Shown here in pieces: positions 15,692 through 24,972 of a DNA stretch of 64,000 nucleotides (its first letter is position 1; each line of letters begins with the position of its first letter). Both the position numbers and the translations under genes were made by a program. The DNA comes from Ferruginibacter sp. (GTDB lineage Bacteria > Bacteroidota > Bacteroidia > Chitinophagales > Chitinophagaceae), in contig JABFRP010000003.1 in assembly GCA_013141115.1 (NCBI GenBank), forward strand, positions 310,001 to 374,000. The letters run 5' to 3'. The notes beneath the pieces were generated by a model. It had not been told where the DNA came from. It saw only the letters and a program-made list of their open reading frames with translations, and ran no database searches.

Positions 15692-17668
15692 ATGGCTCTA
15701 AATTCAAAAATACCTGCCGGTGCGATGAATGAAAAGTGGGAAGATTACAAAGGACATGTTAAGTTGGTTAACCCCGCCAATAAAAGAAAAATTGAAGTAA
15801 TAGTTGTAGGTACGGGATTAGCCGGAGCCTCTGCTGCTGCTGCTTTAGGAGAGTTAGGGTATAAAGTAAAAACATTTTGTTTTCAGGATAGTCCACGCCG
15901 TGCACATAGTATTGCGGCGCAGGGCGGTATTAATGCGGCAAAAAATTACCAGAATGATGGTGATTCTGTTTTTCGTTTATTTTACGATACTGTAAAGGGT
16001 GGCGATTACAGGGCAAGAGAAGCTAACGTACATCGATTAGCAGAAGTGAGTAATAATATTATTGATCAGTGTGTGGCACAAGGGGTTCCTTTTGCAAGAG
16101 AATATGGTGGATTATTAAGCAATAGAAGTTTTGGTGGTACGCAGGTACAACGTACGTTTTATGCTGCAGGGCAAACAGGCCAGCAATTACTGTTAGGTGC
16201 GTACAGTGCATTAGAGCGACAAATATCGTTAGGCAATGTAACGCAATACAGCCGCCACGAAATGCTGGATGTAGTAATGATCGATGGTAAAGCAAGAGGT
16301 ATTATAGCAAGAAATTTAGTAACCGGAGAATTAGAAAGACACTTTGGCCATGCGGTACTGTTATGCACCGGTGGATATGGTAATGTATTTTATTTAAGTA
16401 CCAATGCAATGGGCAGCAATGTTACTGCAGCTTGGAAGGCACATAAAAAAGGAGCATTTTTTGGTAATCCATGCTTTACACAAATTCACCCCACTTGTAT
16501 TCCTGTTAGTGGCGATTACCAGAGTAAACTTACATTAATGAGCGAAAGCTTACGTAATGATGGAAGAATTTGGGTGCCTAAAAAGAAAGATGATAACCGT
16601 AAACCATTAGATATTCCTGAAGAAGAAAGAGATTATTATTTAGAAAGAAGATATCCTGCGTTTGGAAATTTGGTGCCAAGAGATGTGGCTTCCAGGGCCG
16701 CTAAAGAAAGATGTGATGAAGGTTATGGCGTGGGTACAACAAAATTAGCCGTGTACCTTGATTTTGCTGATGCGATAAAACGTTACGGAAAAATTGAAGT
16801 GGGTAAACAAGGTTTAACCAACATTGATGAAGCAGGCATTATTGCAATGGGTAAAGAAGTGGTGAAAGAAAAATATGGCAATCTGTTTGAAATGTATGAC
16901 AAGATCACCGGCGAAAACCCTTACGAAATGCCGATGAGAATTTACCCTGCTGTGCATTATACCATGGGTGGCCTTTGGGTAGATTATGAATTGCAAACAA
17001 CAGTACAAGGTTTATATGCATTAGGCGAAGCCAACTTTAGCGATCATGGTGCCAACCGTTTAGGTGCATCTGCATTAATGCAGGGATTAGCTGATGGATA
17101 TTTTGTAATTCCTTATACTTTGGGTAACTATCTGGCTGATGAAATTCGTAATCCATCAATACCTACTACCCATCCTGCATTTGAAGAAACTGAAAAAGCA
17201 GTAAGCGACAGGATAAATACCCTGATGAATATTAAAGGATCTCAAACCGTAGAGAGTTTTCATAAGCGCCTGGGAAAAATAATGTGGGATAAATGTGGTA
17301 TGGCCCGTAATGCAAAAGGCTTGCAGGAAGCTATTGTGGAAATACAACAATTAAAAAAAGAATTCTGGGCTGATGTAAGGATACCGGGAGAAATAAGCAG
17401 CATGAACCCTGAGTTAGATAAAGCAGGACGTGTAGCAGATTTTATTGAACTGGGTGAACTGATGTGTAAAGATGCATTGGACCGTAATGAAAGTTGCGGC
17501 GGACATTTTAGAGAAGAAAGCCAAACCGAAGAAGGTGAAGCAAAACGTGATGATGACAACTATAGCTATGTATCTGCATGGGAATTTAAAGGAGAAAGTA
17601 ACTGGGAGCTGAATAAAGAAGAATTGAATTTTGAGATTGTGAAACCTACGCAAAGGAGTTACAAGTAA
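15692..17668 (+). CDS. sdhA: Succinate dehydrogenase flavoprotein subunit
   Basis: Oxidises succinate to fumarate with covalently bound FAD and passes electrons to SdhB; part of the TCA cycle on the inner face of the membrane. 658 residues. The FAD-binding Rossmann motif is VVGTGLAGA (38-46), and the flavinylation motif [15 protein letters not shown] places the FAD-linking histidine at His72. Also seen are the substrate-site HPTCIP, the catalytic region with RDVASRA, and [32 protein letters not shown]. Length fits the fumarate-reductase-like SdhA of Bacteroidetes. The stop codon is 3 bp before the inserted ATPase gene. Confidence 0.97.
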   Translation: MALNSKIPAGAMNEKWEDYKGHVKLVNPANKRKIEVIVVGTGLAGASAAAALGELGYKVKTFCFQDSPRRAHSIAAQGGINAAKNYQNDGDSVFRLFYDTVKGGDYRAREANVHRLAEVSNNIIDQCVAQGVPFAREYGGLLSNRSFGGTQVQRTFYAAGQTGQQLLLGAYSALERQISLGNVTQYSRHEMLDVVMIDGKARGIIARNLVTGELERHFGHAVLLCTGGYGNVFYLSTNAMGSNVTAAWKAHKKGAFFGNPCFTQIHPTCIPVSGDYQSKLTLMSESLRNDGRIWVPKKKDDNRKPLDIPEEERDYYLERRYPAFGNLVPRDVASRAAKERCDEGYGVGTTKLAVYLDFADAIKRYGKIEVGKQGLTNIDEAGIIAMGKEVVKEKYGNLFEMYDKITGENPYEMPMRIYPAVHYTMGGLWVDYELQTTVQGLYALGEANFSDHGANRLGASALMQGLADGYFVIPYTLGNYLADEIRNPSIPTTHPAFEETEKAVSDRINTLMNIKGSQTVESFHKRLGKIMWDKCGMARNAKGLQEAIVEIQQLKKEFWADVRIPGEISSMNPELDKAGRVADFIELGELMCKDALDRNESCGGHFREESQTEEGEAKRDDDNYSYVSAWEFKGESNWELNKEELNFEIVKPTQRSYK

Positions 17669-17671
17669 GTA

Positions 17672-18868
17672 GTGAGTGAAATATTACACATAAAAAATTT
17701 TGGTCCGATTAAGGATGTGAAACTTGAAATTAAAAAGTTTAATGTTATTATTGGAGAGAATGCTACGGGGAAAAGTACAATTGCAAAGTTATTAAGCTTC
17801 TGCCGTTATTTCACAAATATTCAGGGTGGTTATTATGATGAAAAAACACAAGAGAATAAAAATCACGGACTAGAAGAAATTGAAGAAAAATTACGTAAAT
17901 GGGGGTTATTTGAATATATAAGAAAGGATAGTTTTGTATCTTATGAATGTAAGGATTATAAGTATACGTTTGATAATAGGATTTGGGAAAGTGGAGGATT
18001 CTCGGCAATAGATAATAAATACTATGATGAAAAGGTTTATCATCTAACTTCTTCTATAAATCCAATTACGAATGAATTTAGAAATCTTTTAGACGAATAT
18101 TATTTATTAGAGAACGGAGGCAAATTAAGCAACGAATTTTTTGAAAATTTTGTTGCAGACGTTTTAGAGAATCCATTTTTTATTTATACCGAAAGGGGGC
18201 TGCAATCTATATTTTCATTAGGAAAAGATTTTACAAGCAATCTATCTGACCCACTTTTTAGATATTTTGTTGATATGGATAAAATCAGCAGAAGCTTTAA
18301 GGGCGTAACTGCAATAACCCCGTTAAAAATTGAATACAAGAATATTGATGGGAAAAGTGAGATAAGAAAAATGGGTGAAAATGATTTTACTAACTTACAT
18401 AATGCAGCTAGCGGTTATAAATCTTTAATTCCAATAGTTTTGGTGATTGAGTATTATAATAAAATTCGAAAGAAAAAGAAAACTTTTATTATTGAAGAAC
18501 CTGAACTAAATCTTTTTCCTAAGGTTCAGCGAGAACTTATGAACTATTTAATAGCAGAAACTACTAATAAGGATAACCAGGTTTTGCTTACGACTCATAG
18601 TCCATACACATTGACTTCTCTTAATAATTTGATGTATGCCTTTGAAATAGGAAAAAAGAATTATGAGGAAGTAAATAAAATAATTGAGAGCAAGTGTTGG
18701 GTAAGTCCTGATAATGTATCTGCTTACATGTTATTGCCAGATGGAACTTGTGAAGCCATAATGGATAGAGAAGAGAATCTGATCAGAGCAGAAAAAATAG
18801 ATAACATTTCAGGGTTTTTAAATGAACAATTTGATGCTTTATTAAACATTGAACTAATAGAAAAATGA
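17672..18868 (+). CDS. AAA/ABC-type ATPase (OLD/RecF-like) inserted in the sdh operon
   Basis: 398 residues starting at a GTG 3 bp after sdhA (MSEILHIKNFGPIKD). It has the whole motif set of SMC/OLD-like ATPases: Walker A GENATGKS (28-35), a signature-like NAASGYKS (244-251), Walker B TFIIEEPELN (271-280) and the H-loop TTHSPYTL (His309). The central region (50-230) is a helical insert. No TOPRIM or nuclease domain is fused; instead the next gene, overlapping by 4 bp (ATGA), encodes a small nuclease-like protein. Pairs like this are typical of anti-phage ATPase-nuclease systems. The role is inferred from the pairing; it has no expected part in succinate oxidation. The gene is more AT-rich than sdhA, consistent with transfer. 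Confidence 0.82.
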   Translation: MSEILHIKNFGPIKDVKLEIKKFNVIIGENATGKSTIAKLLSFCRYFTNIQGGYYDEKTQENKNHGLEEIEEKLRKWGLFEYIRKDSFVSYECKDYKYTFDNRIWESGGFSAIDNKYYDEKVYHLTSSINPITNEFRNLLDEYYLLENGGKLSNEFFENFVADVLENPFFIYTERGLQSIFSLGKDFTSNLSDPLFRYFVDMDKISRSFKGVTAITPLKIEYKNIDGKSEIRKMGENDFTNLHNAASGYKSLIPIVLVIEYYNKIRKKKKTFIIEEPELNLFPKVQRELMNYLIAETTNKDNQVLLTTHSPYTLTSLNNLMYAFEIGKKNYEEVNKIIESKCWVSPDNVSAYMLLPDGTCEAIMDREENLIRAEKIDNISGFLNEQFDALLNIELIEK

Positions 18869-19302
18869 GTCTGTTATTAGAGGCATGTATTGAATTTAAT
18901 GAGAAAAGAAAAATTTGTGTTGCCTATGAAAATGGCAAGACTTATACGCTTAACAATAATTCAAATGTCTCTGTCAGAAAGGTAAAAATTGATAAGTGCT
19001 TAGCACAAAATGTTAATGAGAAAAGATGTGATTTTTTATTTGACACTGATGAATTGCAAAGAGTTTTTTTTGTTGAGTTAAAAGGTGGAGATTTGAATAA
19101 AGCTGTAAATCAAATTTATTCAACTATACTATATTTGAAGAGTGAATTCAGAGGTTTTAGAATTGATGCAAGGATAGTAGGTAGCAGAGATGTTCCGGAA
19201 TTTAAAAATACTCCGGATTACAAAAGACTTGCAAAAGAAGTATATGCTACTAAAGGAACAATAGAGCGTGGGATAAATAAAGTTTATAGTGAAACGATTT
19301 AA
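18865..19302 (+). CDS. Small PD-(D/E)XK-like protein, partner of the ATPase
   Basis: 145 residues, start ATG overlapping the ATPase stop (ATGA), implying translational coupling. The motif order matches the core of the PD-(D/E)XK fold: KRCDFLF with Asp56, then VFFVELKGG with Glu71 and Lys73, then a helix with Gln83 (NKAVNQIYSTI), followed by a strand (FRIDARIVGSRDVP). At this length it would be little more than a minimal nuclease core. I do not recognise a named family. Effector-nuclease function alongside the ATPase is inference; the alternative is a structural accessory protein with a degraded site, but all three key residues are present. Confidence 0.75.
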   Translation: MSLLLEACIEFNEKRKICVAYENGKTYTLNNNSNVSVRKVKIDKCLAQNVNEKRCDFLFDTDELQRVFFVELKGGDLNKAVNQIYSTILYLKSEFRGFRIDARIVGSRDVPEFKNTPDYKRLAKEVYATKGTIERGINKVYSETI

Positions 19303-19316
19303 TGTGATAAAGAATT

Positions 19317-20222
19317 ATGAAAGTATCAGGTTTCACCTTTGTAAAGAATGCCATTAAGTATGGCTATCCTGTGGTGGAATCAATACGATCTATTTTACCC
19401 ATGGTGGATGAAATGATTGTTTGCCTGGGAGATTCTGAAGATGATACGAATAATCTAATTGCATCGATAGGTTCAGATAAAATAAAAGTGATTCATTCTG
19501 TATGGGATGATAGTTTACGGGAAGGCGGAAAAGTTTTAGCAGTAGAAACTAATAAAGCTATAGCTGCAACAGCTGCGGATAGTGATTGGCTCTTTTACAT
19601 TCAGGCAGATGAAGTAGTGCATGAACAATACCAAACCACTATTGTTGATGCCATGAAAAAATATGTGGCTGACAAAAGGGTTGAAGGATTATTGTTTAAC
19701 TATCATCATTTTTACGGCAGTTATAAATATATTGGTGATGGCAGAAGTTGGTATAGTAAAGAGATACGGATCATCAGGAATGATCCGCAGGATGCAGGGC
19801 ATAAAAAAATTAAAAGCCATAAGGATGCACAGGGTTTTAGATGGGATGATAACCGCAAGCTGAATGTAAAACTGATCGACGCTTATATTTATCATTATGG
19901 ATGGGTACGCAACCCGCTAACGATGTATAAAAAAAAGGAAGGCTTTACAAAATTGTGGGCTGGCGAGGAGGGAAGAAAAGAAAAGAAGGAAATAGAAAAC
20001 AAAGCGATACAATTTGATTATTCTCAAATAGATTCTGTCACTTTGTTTAAAGAAACGCACCCGGCAGTAATGAAAGATCTGGTGGCAAAGGAAGACTGGA
20101 AATTTGAAATAGATATTAAAAAGAAAAATTTTAAAAATACGAAGCACAGGTTGTTGTATTTCTTCTGGCAAAAATTTGATGGCGGCCATTTGAATACAGT
20201 AATTATAAAAGGTTGTGATTAA
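19317..20222 (+). CDS. Family 2-like glycosyltransferase
   Basis: 301 residues. The N-terminal 130 residues show the GT-A pattern of GT2 enzymes: SGFTFVKNAIKYGYPVVESI, then DEMIVCLGDSEDDT, and the DxD-like QADEVV (about 98-103). The rest is basic and aromatic (KEGFTKLWAGEEGRK) with no membrane segment. Expected role: transfer of a sugar from a nucleotide donor to a cell-surface glycan; acceptor unknown. It lies 14 bp after the nuclease-like gene and 30 bp before sdhB in the same direction, so it is cotranscribed with the sdh genes despite having no metabolic link. Confidence 0.8.
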   Translation: MKVSGFTFVKNAIKYGYPVVESIRSILPMVDEMIVCLGDSEDDTNNLIASIGSDKIKVIHSVWDDSLREGGKVLAVETNKAIAATAADSDWLFYIQADEVVHEQYQTTIVDAMKKYVADKRVEGLLFNYHHFYGSYKYIGDGRSWYSKEIRIIRNDPQDAGHKKIKSHKDAQGFRWDDNRKLNVKLIDAYIYHYGWVRNPLTMYKKKEGFTKLWAGEEGRKEKKEIENKAIQFDYSQIDSVTLFKETHPAVMKDLVAKEDWKFEIDIKKKNFKNTKHRLLYFFWQKFDGGHLNTVIIKGCD

Positions 20223-20252
20223 ATAATAACTCAATTAAGCAATTTAAATACC

Positions 20253-21014
20253 ATGGAACATTACCACATGAACCTCACACTTAAAGTGTGGAAACAAAAA
20301 AATAACAAGGATAAAGGACAATTTGAAACTTACCAGGTAAAGGATATTTCTTCGGAGATGTCTTTTTTGGAAATGTTTGATGTGCTGAATGAGCAACTGA
20401 TCACCGAAGGTAAAGATGCTATTGCCTTTGATCATGACTGCAGGGAAGGAATTTGTGGCCAATGCAGCATGCATATTGATGGTAAGCCGCACGGCCCCTG
20501 GACACAGAATACCACTTGCCAGTTACACATGAGGGCTTTTAAAGATGGTGATACCATTGTGGTAGAACCTTGGAGAAGCGGTTCATTTCCTGTGATAAAA
20601 GACCTCATGGTGGATAGGAGTGCGTTTGACAGGATAATTCAGGCTGGAGGTTATGTTTCGGTAAATACCGGTAATGCAGTTGATGCTAATGCAATAGCCA
20701 TTGATAAAAAAGATGCTGACGATGCTTTTTCTGCTGCAGCTTGTATTGGATGTGGCGCATGTGTGGCGGCTTGTAAAAACAGCAGCGCCATGTTATTTGT
20801 AAGTGCTAAGGTTTCTCAACTGGCACTGTTACCGCAAGGCCAACCCGAAAGGCAAAGCCGTGTAATGAATATGGTGGCCCAGATGGATAAAGAAGGATTT
20901 GGCAATTGCACCAATACTTATGCCTGCGAAGCAGAATGCCCCAAAGGTATTTCTGTTACTAATATTGCCAGGATGAACAGGGAATACCTTTCTGCAGGAT
21001 TGAGTTCTGAATAA
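20253..21014 (+). CDS. sdhB: Succinate dehydrogenase iron-sulfur subunit
   Basis: Carries electrons from SdhA to the membrane anchor. 253 residues. The [2Fe-2S] ligands are Cys63, Cys68, Cys71 and Cys89 (CREGICGQC...C). The C-terminal half has [19 protein letters not shown] and CEAECPKGI for the [4Fe-4S] and [3Fe-4S] clusters. A second ATG five codons in (MNLTLKVW) is also a reasonable start. It is displaced from sdhA by three genes, but all share one direction with no terminator seen before 21039. Confidence 0.96.
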   Translation: MEHYHMNLTLKVWKQKNNKDKGQFETYQVKDISSEMSFLEMFDVLNEQLITEGKDAIAFDHDCREGICGQCSMHIDGKPHGPWTQNTTCQLHMRAFKDGDTIVVEPWRSGSFPVIKDLMVDRSAFDRIIQAGGYVSVNTGNAVDANAIAIDKKDADDAFSAAACIGCGACVAACKNSSAMLFVSAKVSQLALLPQGQPERQSRVMNMVAQMDKEGFGNCTNTYACEAECPKGISVTNIARMNREYLSAGLSSE

Positions 21015-21038
21015 TTAAAAAGCAACACATCAAAATAA

Positions 21039-21070
21039 AATAAGCCGCTTCATTTTAAAGCGGCTTATTT
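21039..21070 (+). terminator. Terminator of the sdh operon
   Basis: AATAAGCCGCTT pairs perfectly with AAGCGGCTTATT around a 7-base loop, followed by TATTTA. Probably bidirectional between sdhB and the convergent DoxX gene. Confidence 0.85.
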
Positions 21071-21094
21071 ATTACACAGTAATTTGAAATAGCC

Positions 21095-21532
21095 TCAATT
21101 TTTTTTATGCCTGCGTAAAGCATTGTCTAGCGAAAAAGGTCCGCCTCCTTCAATCAAAAAAAACAGCAATAATAAAAGAACGATGATAGAAAAAAGAAAG
21201 TCTGATTCGCCTGAAAAAATGTTATTGGTTGAGTTTACAAAAAAAACAGCTCCAAATAAAACGGGTAGCTGAATAAGTACTGAAAGCCGTGTAAACAAAC
21301 CGGCTATCAGCATACTGCCGCCAAATAAATGCAGCCAGGGAATAAAAGTATTGAGCCATGAAAAATTTTGGGAAACAGACGATTGAGTAATCATTTGCTC
21401 AAGTACGGTGGCATTTTTAATAAATTGAATGCCTTTTACTATAAGGCCAAGGCCCAGAAGTACTCTTAGCACAACAAGCCATTTTGGATGATGTTTAATA
21501 CTCCATCCATCAATTTGCTGAAGATAATTCAT
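21095..21532 (-). CDS. DoxX family membrane protein
   Basis: 145 residues with four hydrophobic segments (about 20-37, 63-82, 84-101, 108-127). The pattern LHLFGGSMLIAGLFTRLSVLIQLPVLFGAVFF is characteristic of DoxX/DoxD-like proteins. Members are small inner-membrane proteins of generally unknown role, some linked to redox stress. It is the last gene of the minus-strand group and may be read through from the DUF5777 gene 126 bp upstream. Confidence 0.8.
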   Translation of the reverse strand: MNYLQQIDGWSIKHHPKWLVVLRVLLGLGLIVKGIQFIKNATVLEQMITQSSVSQNFSWLNTFIPWLHLFGGSMLIAGLFTRLSVLIQLPVLFGAVFFVNSTNNIFSGESDFLFSIIVLLLLLFFLIEGGGPFSLDNALRRHKKN

Positions 21533-21658
21533 ACATTTTTTGTTTTACCCGGTAAATAAGTATCGAAAACAGGTTGCTGAAATGCATGCCTGATTTTTAA
21601 TTATTTAACCAGTAGTTATTAAAAAATAGAATAAACCAGCTTAGAGATCAGAAAAGGG

Positions 21659-22624
21659 TTATTGTGTACGGATAATATTGAAGGAATCAGAACCAGTCTT
21701 ACTTTTCTTTGTTTTTTTATTTTTTATCGTAAACACTCTCGAAACATTGAATCCAAAATGGATATCACCTTTAAAGAAATCTCCGGTGGTTTCAGTTATA
21801 AAAGTCTTCTCCGTCATACCGGTGGAGTTGGTAAAATGTACCTGAAAAACGTGGCCACCGGTCTCAATATCAAAACCTACAGCTAAAGAATTTTTGGTGC
21901 CCGGGATCATGTATCCCTCGCCCGGTACAAGCGATATGGGTAGTACATGATAATACTCTGCATTAAAGCTTAACCTTTTGCTTAATTTAATTCTTCCACC
22001 AACTCCCAGTGCAAAAATATCATTGGGGTCCAATACCGTCTGGGCAATATTGTAGTGTACAAAGGATGGCATTAACTGAAAAGAAACACCCTCGCTGAAT
22101 TTACGTGCAATAATTAACTGGTGTGCAAAGGAAAGGCGTGAAGTATAAAAGTTTTTACGTGTAGGATCTTCCCATTTCAGTGTTTTTAGCATTACTGTTG
22201 ATACAGCACTGATAGAAATAGGAGATGACCATCTGCCACCTTTTGACTGCCTCAGGATCTTAAATTTTCCAAATGCATCATATTGCTTTTGAAAAGTGCT
22301 GCGGCCAACACCAACCATTAACCTGTTAGATATGCCGTAATCAAATCCCATACGCATGGTGGCCTGGTCCAATCCAAAAAGCTCGTAGCCGCCTTTATTA
22401 ACCATGCCAAAGCGGTGAGATATCTTAAAGTCTAAAACACCTGCCGCTGCATTTTCAATAGAATGGCCATTGATTAGCCTTGATGTTTTAAAAGTAGCAG
22501 TGGCATAGTCTTTCTTCTTTTCTTTTTTTGCCTCATCCTCCAGCATTTTCATTAAATCGTCCTGTGCATATATTTTTGGCAAAGCAGCACCCAGTAAAAA
22601 GAGTATTAAAAAAAGGTTTTTCAT
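21659..22624 (-). CDS. DUF5777 family beta-barrel protein
   Basis: 321 residues. Signal peptide MKNLFLILFLLGAALPKIYA before QDD, then a lysine-rich helix (MLEDEAKKEKKK) and alternating beta strands to the end. Typical pieces are RLINGHSIENAAAGVLDFKISHRFG, MRMGFDYGISNRLMVGVGRS and the C-terminal FTNSTGMTEK region. This matches the DUF5777 family of Bacteroidetes, thought to be outer-membrane barrels. It regularly lies beside YceI and cytochrome-like lipoproteins, as here. Start is 20 bp after the YceI stop, so they form one operon. Confidence 0.8.
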   Translation of the reverse strand: MKNLFLILFLLGAALPKIYAQDDLMKMLEDEAKKEKKKDYATATFKTSRLINGHSIENAAAGVLDFKISHRFGMVNKGGYELFGLDQATMRMGFDYGISNRLMVGVGRSTFQKQYDAFGKFKILRQSKGGRWSSPISISAVSTVMLKTLKWEDPTRKNFYTSRLSFAHQLIIARKFSEGVSFQLMPSFVHYNIAQTVLDPNDIFALGVGGRIKLSKRLSFNAEYYHVLPISLVPGEGYMIPGTKNSLAVGFDIETGGHVFQVHFTNSTGMTEKTFITETTGDFFKGDIHFGFNVSRVFTIKNKKTKKSKTGSDSFNIIRTQ

Positions 22625-22643
22625 TAATTAGAGTTTTATTGTT

Positions 22644-23198
22644 TTAGCTTTTTGGTTCGTACTTACAATCTGCGGTAATATCAATATCTTCTGATATTTT
22701 ATCTTTTACCAGCGATGGAATAACAACATTGTAATCTTTTAATTTTACACTGAATTTGGAGAATGCGGCTATCTTGCCGCCTTTAATGGTGATTGATCCT
22801 GTAGAACTTACTTTTTTTGTAACACCATGCAATGTAAGATCACCGTCTACCGTAACAGGATAAGCGCCATCTTTTGCAAAATTTACGGCAGCCAAGTTGC
22901 TTATTTTTCCTTTAAAGGTAGATTTGGGGAATTTATTACTCTCTACATAGTTTTCATTAAAATGCTCTTCCATTAAAGCACTCTCAAAATGAAAACTCTT
23001 TACTAAAATGGCAAATACCAGATCGCCTGTTTGTGTATTAAGAATGCTGGAAACTTCATTGTTATCCGCTTCCACTTTTTCTAAAGATTTAGCACGGGAG
23101 TAAAAAGAAACTTTGCCCGTTTTGGTCATGTAAATATTTTGTGCATTTACAAATGCCACAGATGAAATAAGAAAAGAAGCAAAAAATAGTTTTTTCAT
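22644..23198 (-). CDS. YceI family periplasmic protein
   Basis: 184 residues from the ATG at 23198 (MKKLFFASFLISSVAF), which gives a clean signal peptide ending VNAQ; a longer frame from 23264 overlaps the upstream gene. The body shows YceI lipocalin-like signatures: VSFYSRAKSLEKVEADNNEV, FVILVKSF-type strand, EEHFNENYVESNKFPKSTFKG, and LTLHGVTKKV. Family members bind isoprenoid quinones or similar lipids in the periplasm. It sits in a run of haem-motif lipoproteins, which fits a role near periplasmic redox chemistry. A paralogue lies at 30412-30981. Confidence 0.88.
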   Translation of the reverse strand: MKKLFFASFLISSVAFVNAQNIYMTKTGKVSFYSRAKSLEKVEADNNEVSSILNTQTGDLVFAILVKSFHFESALMEEHFNENYVESNKFPKSTFKGKISNLAAVNFAKDGAYPVTVDGDLTLHGVTKKVSSTGSITIKGGKIAAFSKFSVKLKDYNVVIPSLVKDKISEDIDITADCKYEPKS

Positions 23199-23209
23199 GA
23201 TATTAAATT

Positions 23210-23593
23210 TTAATTGTTTGGAGTACCTGAATTTATCCATTGCTGAATTTTGGTTAGTGTACAAGAGTTTAATTTGCCTGCACCTTTGGGCATTGCAGAG
23301 TATGAACCGGTTTGGTTCATAGAACCCATTAATCTACCGTTGGCGGCCTGTGTTTTTACGCCATTGTAAGTATCCAGTATTACACCACCACCTGCCGATG
23401 CAGTATTGTGGCATCCGCCAGAGTTACAACTGGCATTCATAATAGGTAGTACATCGCTTGAAAATTTTGCAACAGCAGATGTGTCACAAGGTGTCTTTCC
23501 ATCGGGATATAGCAGATCCGCTTTATCGTAATAGCAACTTTCCATCAACGAAACAGAAAATATTGCAGCCATGATCATTAAAAAGGTTTTCAT
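23210..23593 (-). CDS. Small lipoprotein with cytochrome c-like haem motif
   Basis: 127 residues. Lipoprotein signal MKTFLMIMAAIFSVSLMESC with the lipidated Cys at 20. The domain has a haem motif of the CX4CH type, SCNSGGCHN, followed by the conserved ANGRLMGSMNQTGSYSAMPKGAGKLNSC, which ends with a methionine that could be the sixth ligand, and KIQQWINSGTPNN at the C-terminus. It is closely related to the second domain of the next gene. Probable membrane-anchored electron-transfer protein; partners unknown. Confidence 0.8.
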   Translation of the reverse strand: MKTFLMIMAAIFSVSLMESCYYDKADLLYPDGKTPCDTSAVAKFSSDVLPIMNASCNSGGCHNTASAGGGVILDTYNGVKTQAANGRLMGSMNQTGSYSAMPKGAGKLNSCTLTKIQQWINSGTPNN

Positions 23594-23620
23594 AAAATAT
23601 TTGTATTACTGATGATTGAA

Positions 23621-24322
23621 TTAATTATTAAGAGTACCACTCAGGATCCACTTTTGTACCTGTTGAATTCTGCAATCAGATAGTTTGGAACTGCCTTGTG
23701 GCATAGCGATATATCCTGCAGTATGATTAATGCTGCCCATTAATTTACCATTGGCAGCAATTGTTTTTACACTTGCGTAAGTACTAACATCAATACCTCC
23801 ACCTAAAGATGATGGGTTGTGGCAGCCTTTACAATAAGTGGTCATTACAGGAGCTACAGCACCGGAGTAAGTAAACACGGCTGTATCACAATCGTTACAG
23901 GCATTATTTTTAGCACCTTGTAAAATCCATTTATAAACGATGTCTTTTTGTGCCTGCGTAAAAGCGGCAGCTGGTGGTGGCGGCATTCTATCGCTTCCGG
24001 ATTTATTTAACACTTTATACAGATCACTACCTGCAGGGTTACCCGCTCTTACGCCGCCGGTTGATATAATTTTTGCATAACTGGTTAATTCAACTCCATC
24101 CTCACGGGTTATCGCATCATGGCAACCGCTCATGGCGCAGCTGGAATTTAGCAATGGCAGTACTTTGTTTTGAAAATAAACAGTGTCTGTACTGCAGGTT
24201 TGGGTACCACCAATAATGGCTGTCTGGGCATCTGTAAGAGGGATTTCATGTTTACAGGAACTAACCGCCCATACAAAAAAAAGGACCATGCCTGCTAATA
24301 ATAAGGATGTTTTGTGCTTCAT
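23621..24322 (-). CDS. Two-domain cytochrome c-like lipoprotein
   Basis: 233 residues. Lipobox AVSSC at about 19-23 followed by KHEIPLT. Domain 1 has SCAMSGCHD (CX4CH) with MPPPPAAAF as a possible methionine ligand region; domain 2 has YCKGCHN (CX2CH) with AMPQGSSKLSDC. The two domains resemble each other and the 127-residue neighbour, so the cluster grew by duplication. The CKHEIP stretch right after the lipidated cysteine is shared with the SprB-repeat lipoprotein at 24973-26538. Likely diheme, surface- or periplasm-facing, in electron transfer. Confidence 0.8.
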   Translation of the reverse strand: MKHKTSLLLAGMVLFFVWAVSSCKHEIPLTDAQTAIIGGTQTCSTDTVYFQNKVLPLLNSSCAMSGCHDAITREDGVELTSYAKIISTGGVRAGNPAGSDLYKVLNKSGSDRMPPPPAAAFTQAQKDIVYKWILQGAKNNACNDCDTAVFTYSGAVAPVMTTYCKGCHNPSSLGGGIDVSTYASVKTIAANGKLMGSINHTAGYIAMPQGSSKLSDCRIQQVQKWILSGTLNN

Positions 24323-24380
24323 CTGATTTAATTAATTAGAGTTTTAAAAATTGGTTTTTCAAAAGAATTGTAACTCTCTT

Positions 24381-24806
24381 TTACCTGCTTTGAACAACTG
24401 CCCTTACCAAAACAACATCTGTAAGATAGCCAGTGCATATACCTTTTATCGTTACACTTGCTCCTGGTTTTGCATCCGTTAATGAAGGGGCTTCCAGGGT
24501 GCAGATAATGCCACCCATAACAGAGCCCTTTAACGTAATTACCGTTTCTGCTTTTTGGTTTTTCGAAACTTCAGTTATTTCGCCAGCAACTTCCAGTACC
24601 TTATCAAGGTATTTACTGTTAGCGTCTGCTTCGTTAGTTTCATAGTCGGTTATTAATTGTGCTGCTGTAACTGACATGCCTTTTGTTTCTTCTACATTGC
24701 GGTGAGGCTTGTTGTACATTTTATAGGCAACAAAACCACCAGTTATTATTATCAGCAATACAAATAATAACGACCATTTTAATATTCTCTTTTTATTTGC
24801 TGTCAT
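24381..24806 (-). CDS. OB-fold (tRNA_anti-like) membrane-anchored protein
   Basis: 141 residues. One N-terminal transmembrane helix (WSLLFVLLIIITGGFVAYKMY, about 11-31), then an OB-fold of the tRNA_anti-like type: AAQLITDYETNEADANSKYLDKVLEVAGEI, TVITLKGS, GIICTLE and GASVTIKGICTGYLTDVVLVRAVV. Proteins of this kind are common in Bacteroidetes and their ligand is unknown. It lies within the YceI/cytochrome cluster. Confidence 0.82.
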   Translation of the reverse strand: MTANKKRILKWSLLFVLLIIITGGFVAYKMYNKPHRNVEETKGMSVTAAQLITDYETNEADANSKYLDKVLEVAGEITEVSKNQKAETVITLKGSVMGGIICTLEAPSLTDAKPGASVTIKGICTGYLTDVVLVRAVVQSR

Positions 24807-24972
24807 AAATCAATAATTCTTTAATATCTATATAAAAATAGCGCCAACTTTAAGTAACAGTTTTGTAATTTTTGCTGAAGCTGCATTTAAACATGCTGAA
24901 CCTGTAATTCATTTTATAAAAAACAGGCCAGCATGTTAAGTTGTCATATCCTGTTAAAACTAAATCCGTATT

